A DNA stretch of 11,492 nt from JABACD01 sp047639675. Lineage in GTDB: Bacteria > Planctomycetota > UBA1135 > GCA-002686595. Below the pieces are notes generated by a model, which did no database searches, was not told the DNA's origin, and saw only the letters and a program-made list of their open reading frames with translations. The stretch covers positions 1 to 11,492 of the forward strand of contig JBLIOI010000141.1 in the NCBI GenBank assembly GCA_047639675.1, in the 5' to 3' direction. Below, piece after piece: positions 1-7,639 of the stretch (its first letter is position 1; each line of letters opens with the position of its first letter). Both the position numbers and the translations under genes were made by a program.

Positions 1-243
1 CCAGCAACATGGAACAATAAGCCCGAAGAGGTGAATGGCTTCAAGCCGGAATCCCCGCCGCGATCTACGACCGAACAGAATGTCGATTTATGGCCCTTGA
101 CAGCCACCCGTTTAGAGGTGACTCGGTATTCCGCGGTATTCCCGCGAGCTGAACAAATAGCTTTTTGGCAGTTCGAGGTGATCGAGGAGCGGTTTGGAAT
201 CTGGAGCCACCAATTCAGGGCGGTCGATGTGCTAGGTTAAGAC
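1..243. other. Leader region with no convincing gene
   Basis: An open frame of 69 codons runs from a GTG at 31 to a TAA at 238-240, ending three bases before the lipoprotein ATG. Its product resembles nothing I know and has no domain-like pattern, so I do not call it a gene; a short translationally coupled leader ORF remains possible. The stretch contains a TTGACA hexamer at 97-102 without a convincing -10 box at the usual spacing. It also has a nine-base direct repeat CGGTATTCC at 124-132 and 134-142, and a small inverted repeat (CGCGG 132-136, CCGCG 142-146). These could be promoter or operator parts for the gene at 244. Confidence 0.3.
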
Positions 244-1857
244 ATGAGAAAATACCTGCTTCCCGCAGCCCTGTTTTGGTCCCTCTGCTTGGGTTGTGGT
301 TCCAGTAGCTCCGCACCTGTTGAACATGTCTATTCCCTAGATGTGGATTTTGCACGAACGGACGCCCCCGGCCTTTCCCCCATTGAAGTGCTCGTCAGTA
401 TTCGTCGTGACGGCGTAGCGGTTTCTGGCGCATCCGCAGAGGTCACAGTGCAGTTTGATAGCGGGTCTACTTCCGGCGTGATCGAACTTTCAGGCGGCGA
501 GTATTCGGCGACCTTGACACCCTCACTGACTGGGGAGTATCCGGTCACCATTGGCTACGCGGACCAACTTGTCACACGCACGCCGATTGTGCTGGGAACA
601 GTGCACCCAGACTGGGGGCAACCCATGAGCGTAGAGGGAATGGTGAATACAGCGGGGTACGAAGATGGGCCGACCATTACCGCCGACGGGAGTTACTTAT
701 TCGTGCAGTATGGGCCGATCTATTTCAGTTCGTTGATCGCCTTCGATTTGCCCAGGGCAATCGGGGGATGCGAAGGGCACCGACTGGAGTATCCGTTGGG
801 TACCTTAAATCGTTGCACCCATGAGTGGTTCGACGCGAGCATTGGGCCGTACTCGGCTCCAGAGCGCCCCGGCTTCTTCGACGGGCGGATCATCGCTGGA
901 ATCAACCTTCACAACGCGGTCTCCTGGGGAATCGGGATCGAGGAGACGATCATCTATGCCCCGTCGACAATGTTCTACGGTTTTGCGAGGCAGGAGGATG
1001 GGTCCTATGCGGATCCCTTTTATATGGCATTTTATGATGAGAACGACGGCATCATCAATCCGTATGGCCTGAGCTTTCGATTGAATGGGGATGGCACGGC
1101 GACCACTCTGATGACCATGAATGATCCGAGTGATGGGCCGACCATAGACTTGGACGGGGATGGCAATGTGGATGTGGAAAGTGGTTTTGATCTGTACTCA
1201 TCCGAAATCATCTTGGGATTCGACACACGTCTAGGCTCTTACCTGTACTCGGGGAATCCCGGTACTCCGCCCGTCATGGGGACCGATTTCATTACCCAAA
1301 AGATCGAATTTGGCAATGTCGGAATCCATGGCAACGCCGGCACCCAGGGGAATTCACACATTTACGAAGAGGGCGGAACCATAGCCTCGATCTGGACCGA
1401 CGACGAATATGACACGGGGGGTGACCACGGCAACCTGTCGGTCCACTTGTTGGATTCCGGTGTATTCCCCGCCGGGACTTGGACCAAACTTGAACTCCCC
1501 AGCGCGATCAACGAAGCGGCACCCGAGACCGAGACCCAACCCTTCTTCACGGGCACCGAGCTCTTCTACGCGGCCTCGAACGAGACGGCCCCCCCGTCCG
1601 TGGTGTTCAACGATTACACGGGATCACACGATCAAGCCTCGTTCGCGGACAACGCCAATTGGGGTGACCGCGAGACCGTGCTTGCGGGAGTTACGGGCGA
1701 AGGCCTAAGTGAGATCATTGCCGTGGGGGAGCCGACCTTGGCCATGATCGACGGGGTACAGCACTTGTTCTTCGTCTACGTGGTGGTCCGCAGTCACGAT
1801 GAGGCCATGCCCATTGCCGATGTGGACATGCAAGTGGGCTACATTCGGAAGCGCTAA
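244..1857 (+). CDS. Putative lipoprotein with Ig-like and propeller-like regions
   Basis: I do not recognise a named family for this 537-residue protein. The N-terminus is a lipoprotein signal: MRK, a hydrophobic stretch, then CLGC with the probable lipidated cysteine at residue 18 and a Ser-rich tether. The -3 residue is Cys rather than the usual Leu, so the lipobox is acceptable but not ideal. Residues about 30-118 look like a bacterial Ig-like or macroglobulin-like beta domain ending in 'GEYSATLTPSLTGEYPVTIG'. The rest has the rhythm of a beta-propeller: 'TITADGSYLFVQY' near 144-156 and 'TQPFFTGTELFYAAS' near 430-444 resemble PD40/TolB-type strands. DLDGDGNVD at 302-310 is a calcium-binding-type Asp loop. 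It probably sits on the cell surface or in the periplasm. The ATG at 244 is preferred because the signal peptide starts there; the Shine-Dalgarno match is weak. No frameshift or internal stop is visible. Confidence 0.85.
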   Translation: MRKYLLPAALFWSLCLGCGSSSSAPVEHVYSLDVDFARTDAPGLSPIEVLVSIRRDGVAVSGASAEVTVQFDSGSTSGVIELSGGEYSATLTPSLTGEYPVTIGYADQLVTRTPIVLGTVHPDWGQPMSVEGMVNTAGYEDGPTITADGSYLFVQYGPIYFSSLIAFDLPRAIGGCEGHRLEYPLGTLNRCTHEWFDASIGPYSAPERPGFFDGRIIAGINLHNAVSWGIGIEETIIYAPSTMFYGFARQEDGSYADPFYMAFYDENDGIINPYGLSFRLNGDGTATTLMTMNDPSDGPTIDLDGDGNVDVESGFDLYSSEIILGFDTRLGSYLYSGNPGTPPVMGTDFITQKIEFGNVGIHGNAGTQGNSHIYEEGGTIASIWTDDEYDTGGDHGNLSVHLLDSGVFPAGTWTKLELPSAINEAAPETETQPFFTGTELFYAASNETAPPSVVFNDYTGSHDQASFADNANWGDRETVLAGVTGEGLSEIIAVGEPTLAMIDGVQHLFFVYVVVRSHDEAMPIADVDMQVGYIRKR

Positions 1858-1881
1858 AGCTCTAGTCAAGCATAGGTGATT

Positions 1882-1903
1882 GCCCAGCGAACCCCGCTGT
1901 GGC
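1882..1903 (+). terminator. Possible weak terminator hairpin after the lipoprotein gene
   Basis: GCC-CAGCG (1882-1889) can pair with CGCTG-T-GGC (1895-1903) around the loop AACCC, giving eight pairs with one bulged T. It lies 25 bases past the lipoprotein stop. Only two T residues follow, so it is not a classical intrinsic terminator. Confidence 0.3.
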
Positions 1904-2026
1904 TTCCAGCTTAGCAAGGGTTGAGCTGCCGAGCAGATTCCGTCTTACTCCCCGTTATTGGGCCGTCGATTTAGATGATAAAACCCTCTGCCACGGGTTG
2001 ACGCCGTCTTGATCCGTGGGACTACG

Positions 2027-2237
2027 GCGCCCTGTCTAATAACAGGATCGCGGCCCAAACCCGCCTGACTGATGGACAGACGACGGATCTCGGCGAGGGG
2101 CATTCCCCGGAACCTCCCCCACAGTCTCGCCGCGAATTTCGTCTTCAAGCTGCCCGGCGGTAGTGCTTGAGCAGACCGCCAAGTCGTTCCACGCATTCCA
2201 CCGGGCCACGGCCAGGAATTTTGCAGATGCCCTAACG
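2027..2237 (-). mobile_element. 3' end relic of an integrase-core (IS481/IS3-like) transposon
   Basis: Read on the minus strand, the codons ending at the TGA at 2145-2147 give PGRGPVECVERLGGLLKHY then RRAA-stop. This is the typical C-terminus (RERLGGLLKYYxRAA) of a DDE integrase-core transposase common in planctomycetes. Upstream of these roughly 25 codons the frame closes with a TAG, so only the tail survives. Past the stop comes a conserved non-coding tail ending in a small palindrome, CCTGT...ACAGG at 2031-2046. The stretch 2027-2172 matches 10534-10722 with about eight substitutions and two gaps, which sets the left boundary. The right boundary, close to the histidine kinase gene, is uncertain. 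No terminal repeat partner or target duplication was found. Confidence 0.8.
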
Positions 2238-2297
2238 AATCCTTAAGTCGCCCGCCGATATTTATGCCTGCCAAGGCTCCCTTTCCCGAATTTCAGC

Positions 2298-4127
2298 TTG
2301 CTACTAGAATCCCTCGTCCTATTCCCAGCACTATGTGCAATGAGCCTCATTGCACTTCACCAGCGGTCCAAGTACTTGCAGGCTGTGGTGGGGCTGACCT
2401 CTACTCTAGAATGTTTGGAACGCCTGACGGCGGGTGAAGAGCTGACGGCACCTGGAAACGTTCCCTGCGAACTGGTGGATGACCTAGTCGCTAGCATCAC
2501 CAAGAGTGCAGCAGGACTCTGCAACCAGGGACGCCACCTAAGAGCGATCATCGAGGCAGAACCCGAATGCGTCAAGATGCTGGATGTCGCGGGTAACCTA
2601 CTAGAGATGAATTCAGCTGGGCTGAGAATGATCGAAGCGGACTCATTTGAGCAGATACGCGGAGCCAACGTATCGGCCTTGCTACATCCGGATTGGAAGG
2701 AACCGTTTCTAAAAATGCACAGGGCCGTCATGCGTGGTGAATCGCATCGCCTGATTTTTCAACTAGTGGGTCTCAAGGGAACGCAGCGTTGGATGGAGAC
2801 CCATGCGGTACCCCTGCGCAACGCCGACGGTGAGGTGGTCCACCTCGCCATCACCCACGACATATCCAAGCGAAAGCAACAAGAGCTGGAACTGATCGAG
2901 GCCAAGGAACGGGCTGAGGCCTACAGCGCCTCGAAGACCAATTTTTTGGCAAATATGAGCCATGAACTTCGCACCCCCCTAACGGCGGTGCTGGGCTATG
3001 TCGACGTACTCAGTCTGGAGGACTGCAGTCCAGAGGAACACATCTCGAGCATTGAAACTATCCGCGGGAGCGCCAACCACCTGCTTGCGTTGATCAGTGA
3101 CGTCTTGGATGTCTCCAAGGTTGAGGCAGAGATGGTCGAGATCGAATGCCTGCCCATGAATCCGGCCGACCTGATCTGTGAAGTTGCCGATTCTCTGAGG
3201 GCCCAGGTGGAGAGTCAGGGCATTGGACTCACGGTCAAGTTGGAGGAGCCCTTGGCCGCGGAAATCACTACTGACCCGCTGCGCCTGCGCCAGATTCTCA
3301 CGAACCTCCTGGGCAACGCCATCAAGTTCACCCGGCACGGAGAGGTCAGCGTCAAACTGAGCTGTCCTCCTGCAACGAGCGCTGGAGCAACGGGCCTAGC
3401 CTCCCTACGTCTGAGCGTGTCCGACACGGGGATTGGGATTGCGCCCAGTGCTATCGACACTCTCTTTACAGCCTTCACTCAAGCAGAGAGCTCCACCACC
3501 CGCAACTTTGGGGGTACGGGCCTGGGCCTGACAATTTCACAACGACTGGCGGTCATGATGGGAGGGTCCATCCTTGTTGAGAGCGAGTTGGGCAAAGGGA
3601 GCGAGTTCACACTCGTCTTAGAAGTTCAAGCAAGTATGAAGGAGGCTACGTGCCCTGTCGTGCAGAACTCACCACCAGCGGCACTGCCCAAGCGCGCTTC
3701 CAGTGCTAAGCAAGAGCTTCCCGGCTTCTGTGCCAGGGTTCTCTTGGTCGAGGACAACACCATCAATCGCAAGGTCCTATGCAAGCTGCTAGAGTCCTTA
3801 GGAGTAGAGGTTGAGCAGGCAGGCGATGGCCAAAAATGCGTGGACATGGCTAGGCAATCCATACAATCCAAGCATCCCTACGACCTGATCCTTCTCGACA
3901 TGCACATGCCCGTGATGGACGGCTATGAGGCGGCTGAGATTTTGCGGACCGAGCACTACCCGACGCCGATCGTTGCGCTTACCGCCAGTGCCATGGATGA
4001 CGACCGCGGCCGCTGCCTGGCTGCCGGATGCGACGACTATGTCACCAAACCGATTCGACGGGAGCAACTGCATGCTGCCCTTACCAGGCACCTTGAAACG
4101 ACGTTAGGTCACCCCTCACGTAGGTAG
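2298..4127 (+). CDS. Hybrid sensor histidine kinase with PAS and receiver domains
   Basis: This is a membrane-associated two-component hybrid kinase that should autophosphorylate on histidine and pass the phosphate to its own receiver domain. One hydrophobic segment lies at about residues 2-20. A PAS domain spans about 85-195, ending in 'ITHDISKRKQQE' and a short coiled linker. HisKA carries FLANMSHELRTPL with the phospho-acceptor His222. HATPase_c has the N box with Asn340 (NLLGNAIKFT), the G1 box DTGIGI from Asp376 and the G2 box GGTGLGL at 405-411. The C-terminal receiver (about 480-600) has the acidic pair Glu485/Asp486, phospho-acceptor Asp534 in LLDMHMPVMDG, Thr562 and Lys584. All catalytic residues are present. 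There is no Hpt domain, so a separate phosphotransfer partner would be needed for a full relay. The start is uncertain: TTG at 2298 keeps the membrane helix but lacks a Shine-Dalgarno, and ATG at 2340 would cut it. The frame is open upstream only to a TAA at 2244. No response regulator or output gene adjoins it. Confidence 0.95.
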   Translation: MLLESLVLFPALCAMSLIALHQRSKYLQAVVGLTSTLECLERLTAGEELTAPGNVPCELVDDLVASITKSAAGLCNQGRHLRAIIEAEPECVKMLDVAGNLLEMNSAGLRMIEADSFEQIRGANVSALLHPDWKEPFLKMHRAVMRGESHRLIFQLVGLKGTQRWMETHAVPLRNADGEVVHLAITHDISKRKQQELELIEAKERAEAYSASKTNFLANMSHELRTPLTAVLGYVDVLSLEDCSPEEHISSIETIRGSANHLLALISDVLDVSKVEAEMVEIECLPMNPADLICEVADSLRAQVESQGIGLTVKLEEPLAAEITTDPLRLRQILTNLLGNAIKFTRHGEVSVKLSCPPATSAGATGLASLRLSVSDTGIGIAPSAIDTLFTAFTQAESSTTRNFGGTGLGLTISQRLAVMMGGSILVESELGKGSEFTLVLEVQASMKEATCPVVQNSPPAALPKRASSAKQELPGFCARVLLVEDNTINRKVLCKLLESLGVEVEQAGDGQKCVDMARQSIQSKHPYDLILLDMHMPVMDGYEAAEILRTEHYPTPIVALTASAMDDDRGRCLAAGCDDYVTKPIRREQLHAALTRHLETTLGHPSRR

Positions 4128-4963
4128 CTCTAGCTAGCCCTGTAGCTTCTCGCTTCATTCGCAGTCTGGCATTGGAATGGGGCCAGAAACTCTGCTCACT
4201 CTTCCTGTTTGTTCTTCGCAGAAAGGTCCTAAGCATGGTCGTCTGCGTGCCTTGTTCGGTAGACAGCCGAGTAGGTGTTTCGAGTTGATGGTGATGTGAC
4301 TGTGGCTGGAGAAGCCCAGGCTCAGGCCGGGGCCAATCTCCCCAGGTGGCCTTGGTGCCCTATGCTCTCAGGGTTTTGATCAGCTCTCGAATCTTACTTT
4401 AGGCAATGCAGTGCCAAGGGACGCGCCCATAGGCTCACGAGTCCATAAGTAGCACAAAAAGCAATGTCGAATGGCCTACTGCGCCGAGCACGACAAGACA
4501 CTTGCACACAGTTTAGAGTCAACCTTGTAGGTCCCGCTAGATACGGACGAAGCTGAGGATAGGCGACACAAAGGGCCCCTGCCGTCAATTTCACGGCTCG
4601 CCCGGACCCCAGAGCCACTCTGTCAACCCGTCTTTTGCCTCTCGGCCCGGCTCCCCCCTCCATTCCAACGAGCAGGTCACCGCTGAAGCCGCGCAGTTTC
4701 GCTATCCGCCGGAGTCAGGCTAAGCCTCCCCCACAACCGACCCTCAACGCGCCCGCGATTCATGCTCATCAACAACCCTCGAACCCGAGCTCAAGCAACG
4801 GCGCGCGCGCTGGTTGCGGGTGGTTTGATCTTGGTTGATTGCAGTTGAGGAGCAACTGAGATCAAACCCAACCTATCGATTCGCCGTCCACCCCCGAACC
4901 CCCGCGACTACCCACGCCCCGAATCATCTTTTCCCTACTCCCCGAGCGCGCAGTTGAGAATCC
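4128..4963. other. Gene-free convergent spacer of about 835 bases
   Basis: This spacer lies between the 3' ends of the kinase gene (+) and the minus-strand gene ending at 4964. Open frames here (for example 4394-4663 on minus and 4635-4838 on plus) have low-complexity products rich in Arg, Pro and Ser, with no recognisable pattern and no ribosome binding site. The right third is strongly C-rich on the plus strand. The only clear structures are two adjacent hairpins at 4795-4868. I see no tRNA, rRNA or mobile element remnant. Confidence 0.6.
4795..4868. other. Tandem inverted repeats, possible bidirectional 3'-end structure
   Basis: GGTTTGATCT at 4822-4831 is perfectly inverted as AGATCAAACC at 4859-4868. 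Inside it, directly against the right arm, CAGTTG (4842-4847) pairs with CAACTG (4853-4858) around the loop AGGAG; ten unpaired bases (4832-4841) form a one-sided bulge. Just to the left, GCAAC (4795-4799) pairs with GTTGC (4813-4817) around an alternating GC decamer. The structure lies about 95 bases past the stop of the minus-strand gene at 4964. No T-run follows on either strand, so a classical rho-independent terminator is unlikely; transcript protection or protein binding are alternatives. Confidence 0.5.
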
Positions 4964-7018
4964 CTAAGCCTCAATCGTGAACGTCTTCCCAGGCTCTAAC
5001 ACAAAGTCTGTCGACTCCCCTCCGGAGCGCTCGATTCGGTACTTTCCGTTAGGCAAGGACACGGGGAAATCAATCCCCTCCATTCCATCGCAGACGAGGA
5101 CATCTACGCTCGACGTCGTGTTGAAGAGGCGCAGGTCTTTCAGCGAACGAGCATCGTCCGACACTAGCCGCTGAACAAGTAAACTCCCCGGCTCTGGCAA
5201 GGACACTTCCCCAAAGACTACCTTTCCCAAGGTTCCTGAGGGGAAGCCGCGACGCTGACTCCAACCGCATTGCATGCCTCCAACTTCGTACTCGTAAACA
5301 CCCGCAGCCAAGTCCAGGGTGTCCATAAACTTGCGCGTAAATTCAGCTTTGGCAATCATCCAAGACCCACGACCAATCGCTGGGTTCCAGACTCGTACAA
5401 GGATGTCATTGAGTTTCTCGCCGCCGGCATGAAGGATTTGAAGTCGAGCACTCATGCTGCTGCGCAATTCCGTTGGAACGCGCACCGTTTGGAGAATTCC
5501 GTCCGCGAGGAATCCCTCGCGAACGAGCGCGGGAGGGTTTCCCCAGGGTCCTTCCGGACGCAACAGCAATCGGAAACTGCCGCTGGGTAGATTCGGGATG
5601 GTGAAGATGCCGTCGCTGTCGGTGATCGCCGTGTCTGCGTGGGCGTTGCCATCACCTGTGAACTCCATTTCTGCTTGCCACTTGGCCAGCGGCATCCCGT
5701 TTTCATCGACAACCATGGCTCGGAATTCTTTGCCTCGAGCGAGGGTTGCGTCCCAGGTGTTCTTTGCGAGTTCGATGATATTGAGAGTTTCCTCGCTAAG
5801 CCCGAGGTCTCCACCACCGGCGCGAATACGGACCTCGCCGTGCTTCAAGTCATCGAAGATGTACTCTCCCTGTGCATCGGCAAAGATCGGGACACGCCAG
5901 CCCTTTCCACGGTCCAAGGTGATCGCTGCGCCAGCGGCTGGAGATCCATTTGCTTTCGTAATGGTGATGAGTAGCTTGGTGTCTGTAGGTGAGTTCTCTT
6001 GAGGAGCATCCTCCTCTTCGCTCCCATCCCGATCGAGGCGGATCGCGGACTTGCGCCGCCTGTCAATCGGCTTGCCGCCCCGAGATCCAAAGGGAGCCGT
6101 GAAGGTCAGAAGCCCGGACTCTTCGTCAACGCGCCCAGTGAAGGCTACATCGGGCACATGGGATCCAATCCCTGCGGCCTCGGGGTTGCGGGTGACATCT
6201 TCCCCTGATTCCCAATTGACCGTTTTTTCGCGTCTCACGACGATCTTCATCAGACGCTTAGCCTCTTTTCCATCAACGTAGCCAAGCTCTTCTAAGGACT
6301 TCAACGTCCCCTTGAATCGCTCAAGTTGCTTCCCGTTCGATTGCTTGATCATGCCTGCAATTGTGCCGGCCATATCGGCTTCGAGATCCTCCCCCGCGCC
6401 ATCCAACAAACCCACGACCGTCGCATAGTTCTCGCGTGGTGCGAGGGCCACTTGAATTCTCTCACCGGCGACGAGCTCAAGCATGCGCAGACCGGAGAGT
6501 ACACCCCCGCGCAGATTGAAGTCCTCGCCAAGGGTCCTGCCGAAAGCACGATCTCGTTCCAGGTCAGGCGACTCAACAAATAGCGCGACTTCCATCGAGG
6601 GTTCTCGGCCGTGAAAGCTCGCCAGAAACGAACCATCCATGCCCGTCGATCCCACGAAGTTCATCGGTTGGCGAACGGGCGCTAGATATACATCGGCGCC
6701 ACGAACTGGCAAGTCCAAGTCGTCCCGAACCGAGATCAGCAACTCGAACAACATCTCATCTTCCGGCTCCTCAGTCAGGTCCTCCGGGCCGTCCACACCC
6801 TCTCGGGTCTCGGGCACCTTTGACAGTGTGGTCAGGACCTCCGCGTCCGGTGCCGCGCTCGCTATCAATCCCCCAGGCCCGATCGACTCGTAGTCCATCG
6901 CCGAGCTCTCGTCTTGACCGAGGAGGCTCCAAAAGCCCAGGAGCAATCCGATGGCAATCAGGACCACAACGACCTTCGCAAACCTTCCGTTGCCGCTTTC
7001 ATGGTTCATTACGTTCAC
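4964..7018 (-). CDS. Membrane-anchored protein with carboxypeptidase-regulatory-like domains
   Basis: This encodes 684 residues from the preferred GTG at 7018 (a GTG at 7021 and ATG at 7009 are in frame). Numbering below counts from 7021. A short basic N-terminus precedes one membrane helix at about 14-35 with no cleavage site, so the bulk should lie outside the membrane. An acidic linker (about 60-90) follows. Beta-sandwich modules of the CarboxypepD_reg/Cna-B-like type recur at about 91-150, 338-420 and 430-493. Each shows the 'V.D..G.P..GA.V' opening and a 'T...G.F.I.NLP.G.Y' closing pattern, seen as TAITDSDGIFTIPNLPSGSF near 484-503. The segment at about 200-310 looks more helical. I see no enzyme active site. 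Such proteins are frequent in planctomycetes, and a structural or binding role at the envelope is an inference. It could be co-oriented with the broken gene to its right but is separated from it by a strong hairpin. Confidence 0.9.
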   Translation of the reverse strand: MNVMNHESGNGRFAKVVVVLIAIGLLLGFWSLLGQDESSAMDYESIGPGGLIASAAPDAEVLTTLSKVPETREGVDGPEDLTEEPEDEMLFELLISVRDDLDLPVRGADVYLAPVRQPMNFVGSTGMDGSFLASFHGREPSMEVALFVESPDLERDRAFGRTLGEDFNLRGGVLSGLRMLELVAGERIQVALAPRENYATVVGLLDGAGEDLEADMAGTIAGMIKQSNGKQLERFKGTLKSLEELGYVDGKEAKRLMKIVVRREKTVNWESGEDVTRNPEAAGIGSHVPDVAFTGRVDEESGLLTFTAPFGSRGGKPIDRRRKSAIRLDRDGSEEEDAPQENSPTDTKLLITITKANGSPAAGAAITLDRGKGWRVPIFADAQGEYIFDDLKHGEVRIRAGGGDLGLSEETLNIIELAKNTWDATLARGKEFRAMVVDENGMPLAKWQAEMEFTGDGNAHADTAITDSDGIFTIPNLPSGSFRLLLRPEGPWGNPPALVREGFLADGILQTVRVPTELRSSMSARLQILHAGGEKLNDILVRVWNPAIGRGSWMIAKAEFTRKFMDTLDLAAGVYEYEVGGMQCGWSQRRGFPSGTLGKVVFGEVSLPEPGSLLVQRLVSDDARSLKDLRLFNTTSSVDVLVCDGMEGIDFPVSLPNGKYRIERSGGESTDFVLEPGKTFTIEA

Positions 7019-7025
7019 CACCCTA

Positions 7026-7030
7026 CTCCT
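7026..7030 (-). promoter_or_regulatory. Ribosome binding site choosing the GTG start
   Basis: The minus strand reads AGGAG here, seven bases before the GTG at 7018, four before the GTG at 7021 and sixteen before the ATG at 7009. Spacing therefore favours GTG 7018 over the ATG that a naive call might choose. Confidence 0.7.
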
Positions 7031-7040
7031 ATTTATGGAA

Positions 7041-7079
7041 CTCCGGCGCCACCCACAAGCTTGCGGAGTGACGCCGGAG
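7041..7079 (-). promoter_or_regulatory. Strong inverted repeat between two minus-strand genes
   Basis: CTCCGGCGCCAC at 7041-7052 pairs with GTGACGCCGGAG at 7068-7079, eleven of twelve positions matching, with a 15-base loop containing part of the CAAGCTTG palindrome (7055-7062). It lies about 40 bases past the stop of the relic ending at 7121 and about 20 bases before the start of the downstream gene. It could be a terminator for the former, though the following TTCCATAAATAG is a poor T-run, or an operator or 5' leader structure for the latter. Confidence 0.5.
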
Positions 7080-7120
7080 GTATTTCGGCCATGCTTTTTA
7101 CAGCGGCCCTGGTGAATTCA

Positions 7121-7636
7121 CTAGAAGCGGAAAGGTAGCTTGAGGAACTCTAGAGACATACCAAATGGCCATTGCATGGACCCATTATCGAAGGTCACAC
7201 GGAAACGTAGGTAACGGAAGTCTCCGTTCGATGGATGACTCGCGAGAGCACCAAGGTCCGTTAGCCAGGTGTTTACCGAGGGCAGGATTGACGCTGAATC
7301 AAGCTCACCGTTCGCAAGCGCGGGTGCAACTTGGAACTCAAACTTGACCGGGTTGTTGCTTCCAAAGTTCTGCAATCCCCAAGGGGAGGTGTAGCGCGGT
7401 CGAAGGACAACAACACCATTGGACGGCATCGATTGCCCAGTCGACATGACCTCCAAGATGAGCTAGCCTCCTTGGTCAACCACAATTGCCGAGTCCACAG
7501 TGACCGAATAGTCCGGAATCATTTGCACTGCAAAGCCAAGCAATAGCTCAGGATGCTGCAAGTTCACCTGATCTGCTGGTGCGAGCTCAGCTGCTGCGCA
7601 GCGACAATTAGAACTCCCCGCTCGTGTTGCCTCATC
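7121..7636 (-). pseudogene. 3' relic of a planctomycete surface or secreted protein
   Basis: One minus-strand frame, open from 7636 to the TAG at 7121, reads through '...DYSVTVDSAIVVDQGG', an in-frame TAG at 7463-7465, then 'LILEVMSTGQSMPSNGVVVL' and on to a C-terminus 'FRYLRFRVTFDNG...FLKLPFRF'. Coding character is continuous across the stop, so this is one damaged gene rather than two. The 'RYLRFRVTF' ending resembles the last beta-domain of long extracellular proteins in marine planctomycetes, where it closes with a similar strand pattern. The N-terminal bulk is missing: upstream of 7636 comes a TGA (7637-7639) and then GC-rich repeat DNA. A remaining short ORF from TTG 7456 could still be translated, but I doubt it is functional. 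Confidence 0.65.
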
Positions 7637-7639
7637 TCA

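Noticed and set aside
97..130. Sigma-70 promoter from TTGACA at 97-102
   Set aside because: No acceptable -10 hexamer lies 16-18 bases downstream; the nearest AT-rich candidate is too far away.
1945..2274. A 109-codon minus-strand frame over the left transposon relic
   Set aside because: The true transposase C-terminus is in a different frame and ends at 2145; this frame mostly reads the non-coding tail.
4394..4838. Short open frames in the convergent spacer
   Set aside because: They have no ribosome binding site, no recognisable pattern and Arg/Pro/Ser-biased composition typical of chance frames in GC-rich DNA.
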